Counted from the stretch's first letter, positions 46,187-55,035 are shown. The stretch is DNA of 64,000 nucleotides from Nostoc sp. UHCC 0702 (GCA_017164015.1 CP071065.1:1950501-2014500); one strand, 5' to 3'. Notes: generated by a model not told the origin, from the letters alone. Numbers and translations are program-made.

Positions 46187-46652
46187 AATAATTTATTTTT
46201 AAGTATTGTTTTTTGAAATTTGATTATTCACAATAAAGGTAGCCTCTAATAAATAGTAGGGGTTCTTTGTAATAACCTAACCTTATCCAATGTCTGTAGT
46301 CCGCGTCAGCGGACTTTTATTTATATATAGTTATATCAGGAATTATGTCTAAATGTTTGCTTTAAAAGACTTGATTTTTTTAGATAAAGATAGAAAATAA
46401 AAATACTACCTGATTATTGCCCAATCAGGTAGTAATAAGCCCTTATAGTATGTCCGCTTTAGCGGACTTTATTAATCACATTAAAAAGCATAGGGCGAAA
46501 CTTTTCTTCTGTAAAGCAGAGAAAATTTTGCAGATTTTCCGGTGAACAGATGATCTATCCTAGTTAGGGTAGGTAACTGTGTAGGGTTGATAAAATTGAA
46601 GACACCCTCACTAGTTAATGCGGTATCTGCAAAAGTTACAGGAGACAAGACG

Positions 46653-47078
46653 ATGAGAAGTACGGGCAAGAAAAGATTGGACGCAGCCATAGCGATCACA
46701 ACATATGCTGTTGGTAGCGGCACTGCCTCAGCCGTACCAACTCCAGGTGTAGAATTGCCTAGACAATTGCTATTAACAGCTTCTGATATTTTAATGTATA
46801 CCAATATTTGGAAAATCTATTTTGAAGAGGATTTGACCAGTAAGGGACTGTTAGAAATACTCAGAGAATTAGGTTTAGTGACAATTGGTGCAACAGGAAC
46901 AGCTTATCTAGTTACCAAAGCAACTACAGCAATCTTGAAGGAACTTAGTAACTGGACTGGGCCATTGGGATGGGGTGTAACAGCTGCGATCGCAGGTTCC
47001 TTAAGTGGTTTATTTGGACTTGCTTGGACGCTATATTGTGATCATCTTTATTCTCAAAGATTTTCCAAGCCAGCTTAA
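46653..47078 (+). CDS. Small membrane-associated protein of unknown function
   Basis: 141 residues from ATG 46653, which has AGGAGA 7 bp upstream; an earlier TTG start at 46587 is weaker. Glycine/alanine-rich hydrophobic segments at about 73-92 (LGLVTIGATGTAYLVTK) and 105-130 (GPLGWGVTAAIAGSLSGLFG) could be two membrane helices. No family recognised. It is preceded by the dyad-rich region. Confidence 0.6.
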   Translation: MRSTGKKRLDAAIAITTYAVGSGTASAVPTPGVELPRQLLLTASDILMYTNIWKIYFEEDLTSKGLLEILRELGLVTIGATGTAYLVTKATTAILKELSNWTGPLGWGVTAAIAGSLSGLFGLAWTLYCDHLYSQRFSKPA

Positions 47079-47266
47079 TTCTATCTAAGTACTAAATTTG
47101 TAAAAATGTTTGCGTAAAAATACGTTAAAAAGCGAGTTTAAGGTATTTATTTTTACTGCTATAGCAGATGGTAGGGGTATTGACAATTTTGGCACAAAAC
47201 TGAAAATATGCAATTTAGATGCACAAGATACTAAGTTGTGCAATTAACTCATATTTCTCAAAATGT

Positions 47267-48100
47267 GTGAAAACAGACACTATTTTTTATCGCTTGTTCC
47301 AAAGCTTCCCCAGCATCTTCTTTGAACTGATTCGCCAACCCCCAGAAACAGCAAACACCTATCAATTTTCATCAGTTGAAGTTAAACAACTGGCTTTCCG
47401 AATTGATGGTGTATTTCTCCCTAGGAACAATGCACCATCACCACCGATTTATTTTGTTGAAGTCCAATTCCAATTTGACAAAAAGTTCTACTCACGCTTT
47501 TTTGCAGAAATCTTCCTTTATCTGGATAAAACCGAATTGGCTAATAATTGGCGGGGAGTCGTCGTTTATCCAAGCAGGAGTATCGATACAGCAGATACAG
47601 AAAGATATATTGAATTACTGACTAGTCAGCGCATAAGCTGTATTTATCTTGATGAACTAGATTCAGGAGGAGAACAGTCTATTGGCATTGAGACAGTCAA
47701 GTTAGTAATTGAACCAGAATCAACTGTCGGTACAAAAGCTAAGGAATTGATCAAAGCCACCAGACAACAAATAACTGATGAAGTCACCCAGCGGGAACTT
47801 CTACAATTGATAGAGACGATAATTATCTATAAATTTCCTAAAGCAAGCCGGGAGGAGATTGAGCAAATGTTGGGCTTAAGTGAGTTAAAACAAACTAGAG
47901 TGTATCAGGAAGCTAAGTTAGAAGGCAAGATTGAAGGCAAGATTGAAGGCAAGATTGAAGGCAAATTGGAGGCAGTGCCTTTTATGCTGAACTTGGGTGC
48001 AACTGTGGAACAGATAGCAGAAGCATTAGGTTTAGATATAGAACAAGTAAGACTTGTAACCCAAAGCACTCAGTTAAATCAGGAACAAGATCAAGATTGA
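47267..48100 (+). CDS. Rpn-family (DUF2887) PD-(D/E)XK nuclease/transposase-like protein
   Basis: 277 residues from GTG 47267, which gives the family's standard start (M)KTDTIFYRLFQSFPSIFF; the longer reading from 47219 adds 16 unlikely residues. Nuclease core: FRIDGVFLP (catalytic D), IYFVEVQFQFDKKFY (E and Q/K of the PD-(D/E)XK site). Rpn proteins promote recombination and cut DNA. The C-terminal region has three tandem 12-bp units (GGCAAGATTGAA) coding KIEG, then the helix-turn-helix-like LGATVEQIAEALGLDIEQV. The 3' end is duplicated just downstream. Confidence 0.85.
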   Translation: MKTDTIFYRLFQSFPSIFFELIRQPPETANTYQFSSVEVKQLAFRIDGVFLPRNNAPSPPIYFVEVQFQFDKKFYSRFFAEIFLYLDKTELANNWRGVVVYPSRSIDTADTERYIELLTSQRISCIYLDELDSGGEQSIGIETVKLVIEPESTVGTKAKELIKATRQQITDEVTQRELLQLIETIIIYKFPKASREEIEQMLGLSELKQTRVYQEAKLEGKIEGKIEGKIEGKLEAVPFMLNLGATVEQIAEALGLDIEQVRLVTQSTQLNQEQDQD

Positions 48101-48140
48101 GACTTTGTAAACAATCTCTTAGAGATTTAACCTCAAGATT

Positions 48141-48494
48141 GTGTTATTTTTCCAAAACAGCAAGCCGCTTGTTTTGGAAAAATTGCTGAGAGAAAAACAA
48201 GAGGAGATTGAGCAAATGTTGGGCTTAAGTGAGTTAAGACAAACTAGAGTGTATCAGGAAGCTAAGTTAGAAGGCAAGATTGAGGGCAAGATTGAAGGCA
48301 AATTAGAGGCAGTGCCTTTTATGCTGAGCTTAGGTGCAACTGTACAACAGATAGCAGAAGGATTAGGTTTAGATATAGAGCAAGTAAGACTTGTAGCCCA
48401 AAGCACTCAGTCAAATCAGGATAAGGGTAAGAGTCCGACGCTAGGAAATGAGTTGGTTTCAAGAATTAAGATGCACAACAATCTTAATCACTAA
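48141..48494 (+). pseudogene. Duplicated 3' end of the Rpn-family gene
   Basis: From EEIEQMLGLSELRQTRVYQE onward it is nearly identical to the C-terminal 90 residues of the preceding gene, with two KIEG units instead of three. The nuclease core is absent. It overlaps the end of the convergent dnaG by 11 bp. Either a relic of tandem duplication or a free copy of the C-terminal domain. Confidence 0.8.
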
Positions 48495-50436
48495 ATTTCA
48501 GTACTTCTTCTATAGCAAAACTGCGCTGTTTGTCTAACTCCAGACAGCGCAGTTTTTCTGCTGGAAAAGCCTTACCATAGTATTCATATCGTTCCGGATC
48601 AGTTTTTTGATCTGTTTGTTTCCATAGTTCCTCGAAGTAACGACAGCGTTTTTCACGCATTACCATCTCCATACAAGCGATCGCAGCTTGAATCACTTGC
48701 GGAGTCCGAAGTATTTCTTTCTTACTTTTCTCATTGAGATGAAACAGATGGGAAACTAATCCTATATCTTCAGACAATTCTAGATATCTGTCTTGCAGAC
48801 TTGAGATTAAATCAACTTGCTCATCTGTTGACTCTAAAATCTGCCGCCACAAAAATCGATGGTGAGAAAGGCTAAATTCTAAATCCCGTTCATCTAAGGC
48901 TACCATAATAGCTTGACGCTGTTCGGGACAATGCAGGTAAATTCGCAACAATAAAGCTTCTGCTAGTTCTAAAAGACTACGTTCGCTGGTGGGGACTTGG
49001 GACTGGTGACTGGTGATTGGGGACTGGGAATAATTCCTAGTGTTCCACTCTCTCCTAGTTGGTAAAGGCTTAGAGTATGTAGCCGCAGCCGGAGCAATTT
49101 GAGTGAGTAAATTTTCTACTCGTAGAGGTATCAGTCTGGTATCCCCTAAGCTGAGTATTTCTGCACAATAAGAAACGTAATAGTTACGGGTATCACTATT
49201 AGTTATATTTTTCAGTAATTTGACTATTTGCTGAGTTACCTGTTGAAAATCGGTTGCTTGCTTTAAGTCGCGGTCTTTTGTAATTTTTTGAATCTGCCAG
49301 TCTAGCCAAAGTGGAGCATTTACCAATAGTTGTTGATAGTCTTCTGGCGTATGAGTATGCAAGTATTCATCTGCATCTTTGCCATCGGGGAGGTTGAGAA
49401 TTTTCAGTTGAACAACGCCATTGTATGCTAAATCGGCAATTTCACCAATTGCTCGTTCGGCGGCATTTGTCCCAGCTTTATCAGCATCAAAGTTGAGAAC
49501 TAACTGTTTAGACTCTGTATAACGTAATACTAATTTGACTTGCTCCAAACTCAGGGCAGTACCGAGAGAGGCGACAGCATTATTAATACCAGCAGCATGG
49601 AGAGCGATCGCATCAAAATATCCTTCTACCACCACCGCCTGATTCTGTTGGGAAATTCCTCCTTTGGCTTGATCGAGGGCAAATAAGGTTTTACCTTTAC
49701 TGAAAAGTTCGGTTTCTGGTGAATTTAAATATTTAGGTTGCTCATCGGTGAGAGTTCTCCCACCAAAGGCAATCACACGCCCTTGCACATCACGAATGGG
49801 AATCATCAGGCGATCGCGAAACACATCGTAATAATTGTTTCCTTCCTTGCGTGGTTTAATCAATCCCGCTTTTTCTAGTAGTTGTACTGGGTAGTGTTTA
49901 TCTTCTACCAGATAGCGGTAGAGAGTCTCCCAGCCTGCGGGTGCATAACCTAAACCAAACTGCTGAATGGTTTGTTCTTGAAGTCGGCGTGGGAATTGCA
50001 AATACTGAATTGCTTTTTGTCCTTGGGATTGTCTGAGGGCATGTTGATAAAACTGTGCTGCGGAAGCGAGAACTTCATATAATTGTTCACGCAAAGACAG
50101 CTGACGCTGTAATTCTTGGCGTTGTTCAGGTTCGAGAGTTTCCACACGCACTTGATGACGCCGCGCTAAATCTAACACTACCTCAGTGAAAGAGCGCTTT
50201 TCCAAGTCCATGAGAAACTTGATCGCATTTCCCCCAGCTTGACAGCCGAAGCAATAGTACATTTGCTTTATCTGGCTGACTGTAAAACTGGGGCTTTTCT
50301 CATCGTGAAACGGACACAAGCCAATAAAATCTTTTCCACGCTTGCGTAAAAGTACATGTTCTGATACGACATCTACAATATCAGCGCGTTGTTTCACTTC
50401 TTCAATTGTATCTGGGTGCAAGCGCTTAATTTGCAT
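48484..50436 (-). CDS. dnaG: DNA primase
   Basis: 650 residues from the start [20 protein letters not shown] (50436). A longer reading adds 25 residues of (I)PNPQSP repeats that come from the STRR array and is rejected. N-terminal CHC2 zinc finger ([11 protein letters not shown] .. CFGCQAGG), catalytic core with toprim motifs [12 protein letters not shown] and NFDADKAG, and C-terminal DnaB-binding region. Between core and C-domain, residues [19 protein letters not shown] are encoded by the same GGGGACT/GGTGACT heptamers (48988-49030) seen between genes, an in-frame repeat invasion of the linker. Confidence 0.95.
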   Translation of the reverse strand: MQIKRLHPDTIEEVKQRADIVDVVSEHVLLRKRGKDFIGLCPFHDEKSPSFTVSQIKQMYYCFGCQAGGNAIKFLMDLEKRSFTEVVLDLARRHQVRVETLEPEQRQELQRQLSLREQLYEVLASAAQFYQHALRQSQGQKAIQYLQFPRRLQEQTIQQFGLGYAPAGWETLYRYLVEDKHYPVQLLEKAGLIKPRKEGNNYYDVFRDRLMIPIRDVQGRVIAFGGRTLTDEQPKYLNSPETELFSKGKTLFALDQAKGGISQQNQAVVVEGYFDAIALHAAGINNAVASLGTALSLEQVKLVLRYTESKQLVLNFDADKAGTNAAERAIGEIADLAYNGVVQLKILNLPDGKDADEYLHTHTPEDYQQLLVNAPLWLDWQIQKITKDRDLKQATDFQQVTQQIVKLLKNITNSDTRNYYVSYCAEILSLGDTRLIPLRVENLLTQIAPAAATYSKPLPTRREWNTRNYSQSPITSHQSQVPTSERSLLELAEALLLRIYLHCPEQRQAIMVALDERDLEFSLSHHRFLWRQILESTDEQVDLISSLQDRYLELSEDIGLVSHLFHLNEKSKKEILRTPQVIQAAIACMEMVMREKRCRYFEELWKQTDQKTDPERYEYYGKAFPAEKLRCLELDKQRSFAIEEVLKFSD

Positions 50437-50440
50437 AATA

Positions 50441-50615
50441 TTGGGGATTGGGGATTGGGGACTGGGGATTGGGGACTGGGGATTGGGGATTGGGGACTGG
50501 GGATTGGGCAATGGGGATTGGGGATTGGGGATTGGGCAATGGGGATTGGGGATTGAAGGTTTACCCAGTACTTATTACCCAGTCCCTAGTCCCTAGTCCC
50601 CAGTCCCCAATCCCT
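50441..50615. repeat. STRR arrays before dnaG
   Basis: GGGGATT/GGGGACT heptamers at 50441-50557, including GGGCAAT variants, and an opposed run of CCCCAGT/CCCTAGT at 50576-50615. The first array is directly upstream of the dnaG start and would lie within its 5' leader. Confidence 0.85.
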
Positions 50616-50747
50616 CGCCATCAACTTTAGAGAAATAACAATGGATTTATGACAAATTACTTCTGATAGCTATTATATTGTTGTTGCCAAGCCACAAATT
50701 ATGTATAGAATTGCTGACGCTTAATTTTATAAGAGGAAATACTGTAG

Positions 50748-52100
50748 ATGGGGCGTATATTTATTTCAGCGGCTCACGGAGGCAAAGAAGCAGGAAGAAT
50801 TGACTCAGGTGCGATCGCAGGTGGTACAACCGAAGCTAGGGAAATGATTCTGCTACGGGATTTAATTGTCACGGAACTGAGGGCGCGGAGTTTTGAAATT
50901 TTAGCAGTTCCCGATGATTTGAGTGCCGCAGACACCATCGCTTGGATTAATTCTCGTGGTCGTCGGGGTGATGTCGCCCTGGAAATTCAAGCTGATGCGG
51001 CTAGTAGTCCTTCTGTGCGTGGGGCTAGCGTTTTCTACATTGCTACTAACAGCGATCGCAAAAACAATGCTGAACTGCTACTAGTAGGACTGTTGCGCCG
51101 CGTACCCCAATTGCCAAATCGGGGAGTCAAGCCAGATACAGATAGCGGATTAGGTCGTTTAGCATTCTGTCGCCAAACAACGCTACCCGCTTTGTTGATG
51201 CAAGTGGGGTTTCTCAGCAGTCCAGAGGATCGCTCTTTGCTACAAACTCGCCGCCGGGATTTTGCTCTGGGAATTGCTGATGGCTTGGCATCTTGGAGTC
51301 GTGTAATTGATCCAAATCCTCAAACGCCCCAAGAAGTAAATTATTCTGCAATAAATATTAACATTAACGGGCAAAATTATCAAGAACAAGGCGTACTCAT
51401 AAATGGTAATGCTTATATCCCCATTGATTTAGTTGATCGTTTGCGGATTGATCTGTCAACAGCGCCTAATGTCCGGCGTATTACCTATCGCAGTGTAGTC
51501 TATGTGAAAGCTGTTGAACTGGGGGATTTTAATGTTGCAATTTCTTGGGATGCTGGGACTCGCACTGTCACTTTACGATCCAATTTAGTAGTTTGCCCTG
51601 GTCAATTAGATCAGGTGATGTCCAACGGAAGTACCTCGGAAGTGCAGTTGCAATTATTCCTGAGAAACAACAATGAAAATGCTTTGGTGAAATTTCCTGA
51701 TATCCCCAAACTCTATCGAGAAGAAGCCAATATAGAAGGGGTAAACTATGACATTGCTTTCTGCCAAATGTGTATAGAAACTGGATTTTTACTTTTTGGT
51801 GGCGATATTAGACCTGAGCAAAATAACTTTGCAGGCTTAGGTGCAATTGGTGGTGGTTCGGAAGTAGCAACTTTTGCAAGTGCCAGAATTGGAGTAAGGG
51901 CACATATCCAACACCTGAAAGCTTACGCTAGTTTAGAACCTTTGGTGAACGAAGTTGTAGATCCACGGTTTCGTTTTGTGACTCGTGGCATTGCACCAAC
52001 AGTTTATCAGTTATCAGGGCGCTGGTCAGCAGATTTAGATTATGGTACAAAAATTACAGCAATGCTTAAACGACTATATAAGTCAGCAGGACTGCTTTAA
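50748..52100 (+). CDS. Cell-wall hydrolase: amidase plus glucosaminidase domains
   Basis: 450 residues. Residues 1-185 form an Amidase_3 domain (ISAAHGGKEAGRIDSGA with the first zinc histidine; ALLMQVGFLSS) that may have lost part of the canonical site, since the usual SIHxN motif is replaced by LEIQADAA. Residues about 200-290 resemble a copper-amine-oxidase-N-like stalk domain (INGNAYIPIDLVDRLRID). Residues about 300-450 are a glucosaminidase-type domain (YDIAFCQMCIETGFLLFGGD, NNFAGLGAIGGG, RIGVRAHIQHLKAYAS). No signal peptide. Probably acts in peptidoglycan turnover. The last 35 bp recur at 54137-54171. Confidence 0.82.
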   Translation: MGRIFISAAHGGKEAGRIDSGAIAGGTTEAREMILLRDLIVTELRARSFEILAVPDDLSAADTIAWINSRGRRGDVALEIQADAASSPSVRGASVFYIATNSDRKNNAELLLVGLLRRVPQLPNRGVKPDTDSGLGRLAFCRQTTLPALLMQVGFLSSPEDRSLLQTRRRDFALGIADGLASWSRVIDPNPQTPQEVNYSAINININGQNYQEQGVLINGNAYIPIDLVDRLRIDLSTAPNVRRITYRSVVYVKAVELGDFNVAISWDAGTRTVTLRSNLVVCPGQLDQVMSNGSTSEVQLQLFLRNNNENALVKFPDIPKLYREEANIEGVNYDIAFCQMCIETGFLLFGGDIRPEQNNFAGLGAIGGGSEVATFASARIGVRAHIQHLKAYASLEPLVNEVVDPRFRFVTRGIAPTVYQLSGRWSADLDYGTKITAMLKRLYKSAGLL

Positions 52101-52104
52101 TTGA

Positions 52105-52229
52105 TATCTTGCATCACTTGCGTTATTGACATTTTTGTAGGGTAGGCACTGCTAATGGTTCGTTCAAACCTTGATTTTCACCTTGTTGGCAGTGCCCACC
52201 GCAGGGTTAATTGAGAATGGTGCAAGATA
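52105..52229. repeat. Dispersed foldback element D, copy 2
   Basis: Ends GATATCTTGCATCACTTGCG and (minus strand) ATATCTTGCACCATTCTC are inverted repeats. The centre GTAGGGTAGGCACTGCTAAT pairs with GGCAGTGCCCACCGCA. The related copy is at 27966-28063. Confidence 0.65.
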
Positions 52230-52496
52230 TTCAGTTAAGAAACTTTGGGTGCTTAGCGAAGCGGTAGCGACGAAGGAGCGTCACCCGTAAGGATTGCGAT
52301 CTCAAGAGCGTTAGCGACGGAAAGCGTACCGTCTCTCCTTAAGAAAAATTTCTCACATAGGCGATCGCCTACTTCATGCATTTCTGATAAGCAGATTTTA
52401 TCACCGCTATCAGCCTTTTGTTGTCAAGTCCTGTTGACTATTTGTAACAAAGTTGTTAAATTTATTTACATGAAGTAATAAACCAAAGAAAAAACT
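52230..52496. promoter_or_regulatory. Upstream region of ssl1498-like gene 1
   Basis: 52335-52496 is conserved with 54338-54591 upstream of gene 2: TAAGAAAAATTTCTC, then GATCGCCTAC, GCATTTCTGATAAGCAGATT, TTGTCAAGTCCTGTTGAC and TTGTAACAAAGTTGTTAAAT are shared. The TTGTAACAAAGTTG region is a likely promoter/leader. 52250-52335 is a degenerate repeat (GCTTAGCGAAGCGG, GAGCGTTAGCGACGG). Confidence 0.55.
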
Positions 52497-52667
52497 ATGT
52501 ATACCACCATTAACGAAGACGGCGTTCTCAATAACTACGCAACTGAACCCAAAGTTTATTACGCTCAATACCCTGCAATTTGGGAACAACGCAAATATGT
52601 TTTACAAGGTGTGTTCGCTACATTACTTGTCACCACTCTAGTTTTGGTTGGTATTAGCGTTAGCTAA
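52497..52667 (+). CDS. ssl1498-family (Psb34-like) single-helix protein, copy 1
   Basis: 56 residues, too short for most gene callers. MYTTINEDGVLNNYATEPKV is followed by YYAQYPAIWEQRKYVLQGVF and one membrane helix (ATLLVTTLVLVGISVS). The start pattern (Y-T-x-x-x-E-x-G-x-L-N-N-[YF]-A-x-E-P-K) is the signature of ssl1498-family light-harvesting-like proteins, the family of Psb34, which binds photosystem II intermediates. A purine-rich AAAGAAAAAAC precedes the ATG. A hairpin terminator follows at 52720-52747. Confidence 0.8.
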   Translation: MYTTINEDGVLNNYATEPKVYYAQYPAIWEQRKYVLQGVFATLLVTTLVLVGISVS

Positions 52668-52719
52668 GATTTTTAGATTTCAGCTTTGGTATCTCCCATC
52701 GACAGAAAAGATTTCTCAG

Positions 52720-52747
52720 CCTCGGTTAGTTTACCGGGGTTTTTTTT
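52720..52747 (+). terminator. Rho-independent terminator after gene copy 1
   Basis: CCTCGGT-tagttt-ACCGGGG stem followed by eight T. The identical structure follows the third copy at 55036-55062, with the preceding 40 bp also alike. Confidence 0.8.
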
Positions 52748-53466
52748 GTTGTTGGGTGTCAAAGCCCTTCGGGTAGGGGAAAGGTTAAAGGGAAAAGGGG
52801 AATCGCATTGTTGTAACGGGCTGCTATAAAGTGCTTCAATCAAGCCCAAAGGCAGAAATTCCTTGCAGCGCGTTTGTGACTTTGATTGCCAGAATCAAGA
52901 TATATCAGGGCTTTTGGTAGCCAATGCTGTGAGCGCTTTCTTGTACGGTCTGGGATTAACGTGAGTTCGATGAACCTCTCACCAACCCCTCTTAGACGCA
53001 AAGAGGTGGCTCTAATATCTTCGGTAAAGAACGAAAAAACAACCTTTTGAAGCCTCTCTCCTTTGAGGGGAGAGGAATGGAAGCGGGGTCTTTTAAATCT
53101 GTCGAACTCACGTAGGATTAAAAACCTTTTTAATAATTACCGTAAAGCGACTGCTGGCATTGCTTATTCTCTTAATTTATTAGTTTTACTTAAGAAATAA
53201 CATTAGTGAAATTTTCCCAAAAATGTATTCATTATTACGGATTTAAGATTTCAAATAAGCTATATGCGGTCACTACTTGAAAACGCTCACAGAACTTTTC
53301 CTCCTGCTGAATTTATATAGAGCTTATGAAGCAACTAGAAATTGATTAAGGTTTATTAAAAAATTACTTAACTGTCTTAACTGTCCTTGCATGTGCGTGA
53401 TGATTTTGACAATATATTGACATACTGTACAGGCAGCAAAAACCAACTTTAGGCAAATTTCAATAA
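52748..53466. repeat. Intergenic region with dispersed element E
   Basis: No gene in 719 bp. At about 52956-53115, TTAACGTGAGTTCGA and TCGAACTCACGTAGGATTAA are inverted repeats around C-rich interior hairpins (CCTCTCTCCTTTGAGGGGAG). A right-end scrap of the same element (TTTAAATCTATCGAACTCAT) is at 60190-60210. 53180-53466 is AT-rich promoter-type DNA. Confidence 0.5.
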
Positions 53467-53984
53467 ATGTGGTTAAGTACAAGAAAAATTCGTACTCTTG
53501 ATGATTTGGAATGGGCAGATCATCTTAGTTGTTTGGGTTTGCGGCACTTACATGAAGTTCGCAGTATCGATTCTTGGTGTAATCCACACTTTGACTACTC
53601 CCAAAACTTTCGATTGCATTCATTAGACGAAGTTTGGGAAATGCTTAATTGGCTTCCAACTCCTATTGGTCAGCAATACCATCTACTGTTTGCAGATCCT
53701 ACTACTCAAAGAGTTCTGCTAAACCAACCTAATTTGAAGCTGCTCGGATATGATTTATTAAATAATAATGGGCAATCATCTCTGTTGAACTATAGACCCT
53801 GGATAGGAGATTTAGCTCCTTTAGCTCAAAGAATCAATCAGTACGGATTATTAAGTTGGGAGGATGCCCAAGCTGCTTGTGCTATTCTTCCAGAGGCTTG
53901 GTGTTATCACCCTAACTCTAGGGTAAAAATTTGGGTTTTATTTGAGTGTATACAGTATGTAGACGATAACGAATGCCCGCCAAT

Positions 53985-54013
53985 GCGCTCTCGCGCTGTT
54001 GGTAAGCGCGAGA
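53985..54013. repeat. Hairpin insertion in the broken gene
   Basis: GCTCTCGCGC and GCGCGAGAGC form a perfect 10-bp stem around TGTTGGTAA, and reading continues in a different frame after it. It resembles small palindromic insertions common in cyanobacterial genomes. Confidence 0.6.
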
Positions 54014-54136
54014 GCAATTACTCGAAAGCAACAAAAGATTATAGAGCTGTTACCCCCGCGTTTTTGGGGAACAGAACATGAGAAACTTTTAATATTATAT
54101 CTATTTTACTGGTTAGAAAATCCCCATCAACGATGG

Positions 54137-54171
54137 TTAAACGACTGGATAAGTCAGCAGGACTGCTTTAA
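54137..54171. repeat. 35-bp copy of the amidase gene 3' end
   Basis: TTAAACGACT, two changed bases, then ATAAGTCAGCAGGACTGCTT and TAA are the same as 52066-52100. In the amidase this encodes LKRLYKSAGLL; here it is read in another frame. It marks the left edge of the segment that was duplicated with the ssl1498-like gene. Confidence 0.7.
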
Positions 54172-54353
54172 AAAACTTACAAGGTTTATAAAGGATTTTC
54201 AAGCAATTCTCAATTGTGGCGTTGGGCATCAAAAGCGCCCTTCAGACAAAGGACGGGTGAGGACACCCATCCCACAAGAAAATTTGGGATGCATTCCACC
54301 CAATTTCATAACCCTCAGCTAGAGGCTACGATTTCCTCTAAGAAAAATTTCTC
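54172..54353. other. Region between the broken gene and element C
   Basis: No credible gene. It contains the repeat-like pieces GGACGGGTGAGGACACCCAT and CCCACAAG. The homology with the region before gene copy 1 resumes at about 54338. Confidence 0.35.
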
Positions 54354-54448
54354 ATACCATTTCACGAAATTCTTGATACAAATTACTTTTCTTTCTCCCC
54401 CATCTGCCCCAGCTTGCCATCTGTATCAATCTTAAGGTGAAACGGTAT
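54354..54448. mobile_element. Element C (MITE-like) inserted upstream of gene copy 2
   Basis: About 95 bp. Left end ATACCATTTCACGAAATTCT; right end (minus strand) ATACCGTTTCACCTTAAGAT; both continue into GATACA. The corresponding place before gene copy 1 reads TTTCTCACATAG without it (52350-52361), so this is an insertion with a matching empty site. The target duplication seems to be TC or shorter. A related element is at 22891-23022. Confidence 0.75.
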
Positions 54449-54591
54449 CACATAGACGATCGCCTACCTCATGCATTTCTGATAAGCAGATTTTATTACC
54501 GCTATCAGCCTTTTGTTGTCAAGTCCTGTTGACTATTTGTAACAAAGTTGTTAAATTTATTTACATAAGGTAACAAACCAAGGAAAAAACT

Positions 54592-54762
54592 ATGTATACC
54601 ACCATCAACGAAGACGGCGTTCTCAATAACTACGCAACTGAACCCAAAGTTTATTACGCTCAATACCCTGCAATTTGGGAACAACGCAAATATGTTTTAC
54701 AAGGTGTGTTCGCTACATTACTTGTCACCACTCTAGTTTTGGTTGGTATCAGCGTTAGTTAA
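54592..54762 (+). CDS. ssl1498-family (Psb34-like) single-helix protein, copy 2
   Basis: 56 residues, protein identical to copy 1, with only silent base changes. The 130 bp before the start are also nearly the same as for copy 1. No terminator follows directly; only 50 bp separate it from copy 3, so copies 2 and 3 are probably transcribed together. Confidence 0.8.
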   Translation: MYTTINEDGVLNNYATEPKVYYAQYPAIWEQRKYVLQGVFATLLVTTLVLVGISVS

Positions 54763-54812
54763 GATTTTTAGATTTCACTATTTACATAAAGTAACAAACC
54801 AAAGAAAAAACT

Positions 54813-54983
54813 ATGTATACCACCATTAACGAAGACGGCGTTCTCAATAACTACGCAACTGAACCCAAAGTTTATTACGCTCAATACCCTGCAATTTGGG
54901 AACAACGCAAATATGTTTTACAAGGTTTGTTCGCTACATTACTTGTCACCACTCTAGTTTTGGTTGGTATTAGCGTTAGTTAA
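54813..54983 (+). CDS. ssl1498-family (Psb34-like) single-helix protein, copy 3
   Basis: 56 residues; differs from copies 1 and 2 by one residue, L instead of V before the helix (LQGLF). Its leader is the shortened ATTTACATAAAGTAACAAAC, then AAAGAAAAAAC, showing that a unit of about 221 bp was tandemly repeated. It is followed by the same terminator as copy 1. Confidence 0.8.
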   Translation: MYTTINEDGVLNNYATEPKVYYAQYPAIWEQRKYVLQGLFATLLVTTLVLVGISVS

Positions 54984-55035
54984 GATTTTTAGATTTCAGC
55001 CTTGGTATCTCCCATCGACAGAAAAGATTTCTCAG

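Larger units (their letters stand above)
45638..46652. other. Long AT-rich region with hairpins and operator-like dyads
   Basis: About 1 kb without a gene. Hairpins: CCCCAGA/TCTGGGG at 45909-45932 followed by ATTTTCC (terminator-like); AGTCCGC/GCGGACT at 46298-46315; TACTACCTGATT/AATCAGGTAGTA at 46404-46434; GTCCGC/GCGGAC at 46452-46467. Two 25-bp dyads are listed separately. The density of structured repeats before a single small gene is unusual. Confidence 0.5.
53467..54171 (+). pseudogene. Broken gene of unknown function (frameshift plus replaced 3' end)
   Basis: Residues 1-172 from 53467 (MWLSTRKIRTLDDLEWADHL to FECIQYVDDNE) read well. The protein then continues in the +1 frame (AITRKQQKIIELLPPRFWGT, then EHEKLLILYLFYWLENPHQRW). 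The frame change coincides with a perfect hairpin, GCTCTCGCGC/GCGCGAGAGC at 53985-54013, that looks inserted. After RW the DNA (54137-54171) is a 33/35 copy of the last bases of the amidase gene at 52066-52100, so the native 3' end is probably lost. No known domain; a cyanobacterium-specific protein judging by its composition. Confidence 0.7.

Noticed and set aside
50437..50511. 25-residue N-terminal extension of DnaG
   Set aside because: Encoded by heptamer repeats; the standard DnaG start follows at 50436.
50342..50596. Plus-strand reading rich in GIGDWGL units
   Set aside because: Pure translation of the STRR array.
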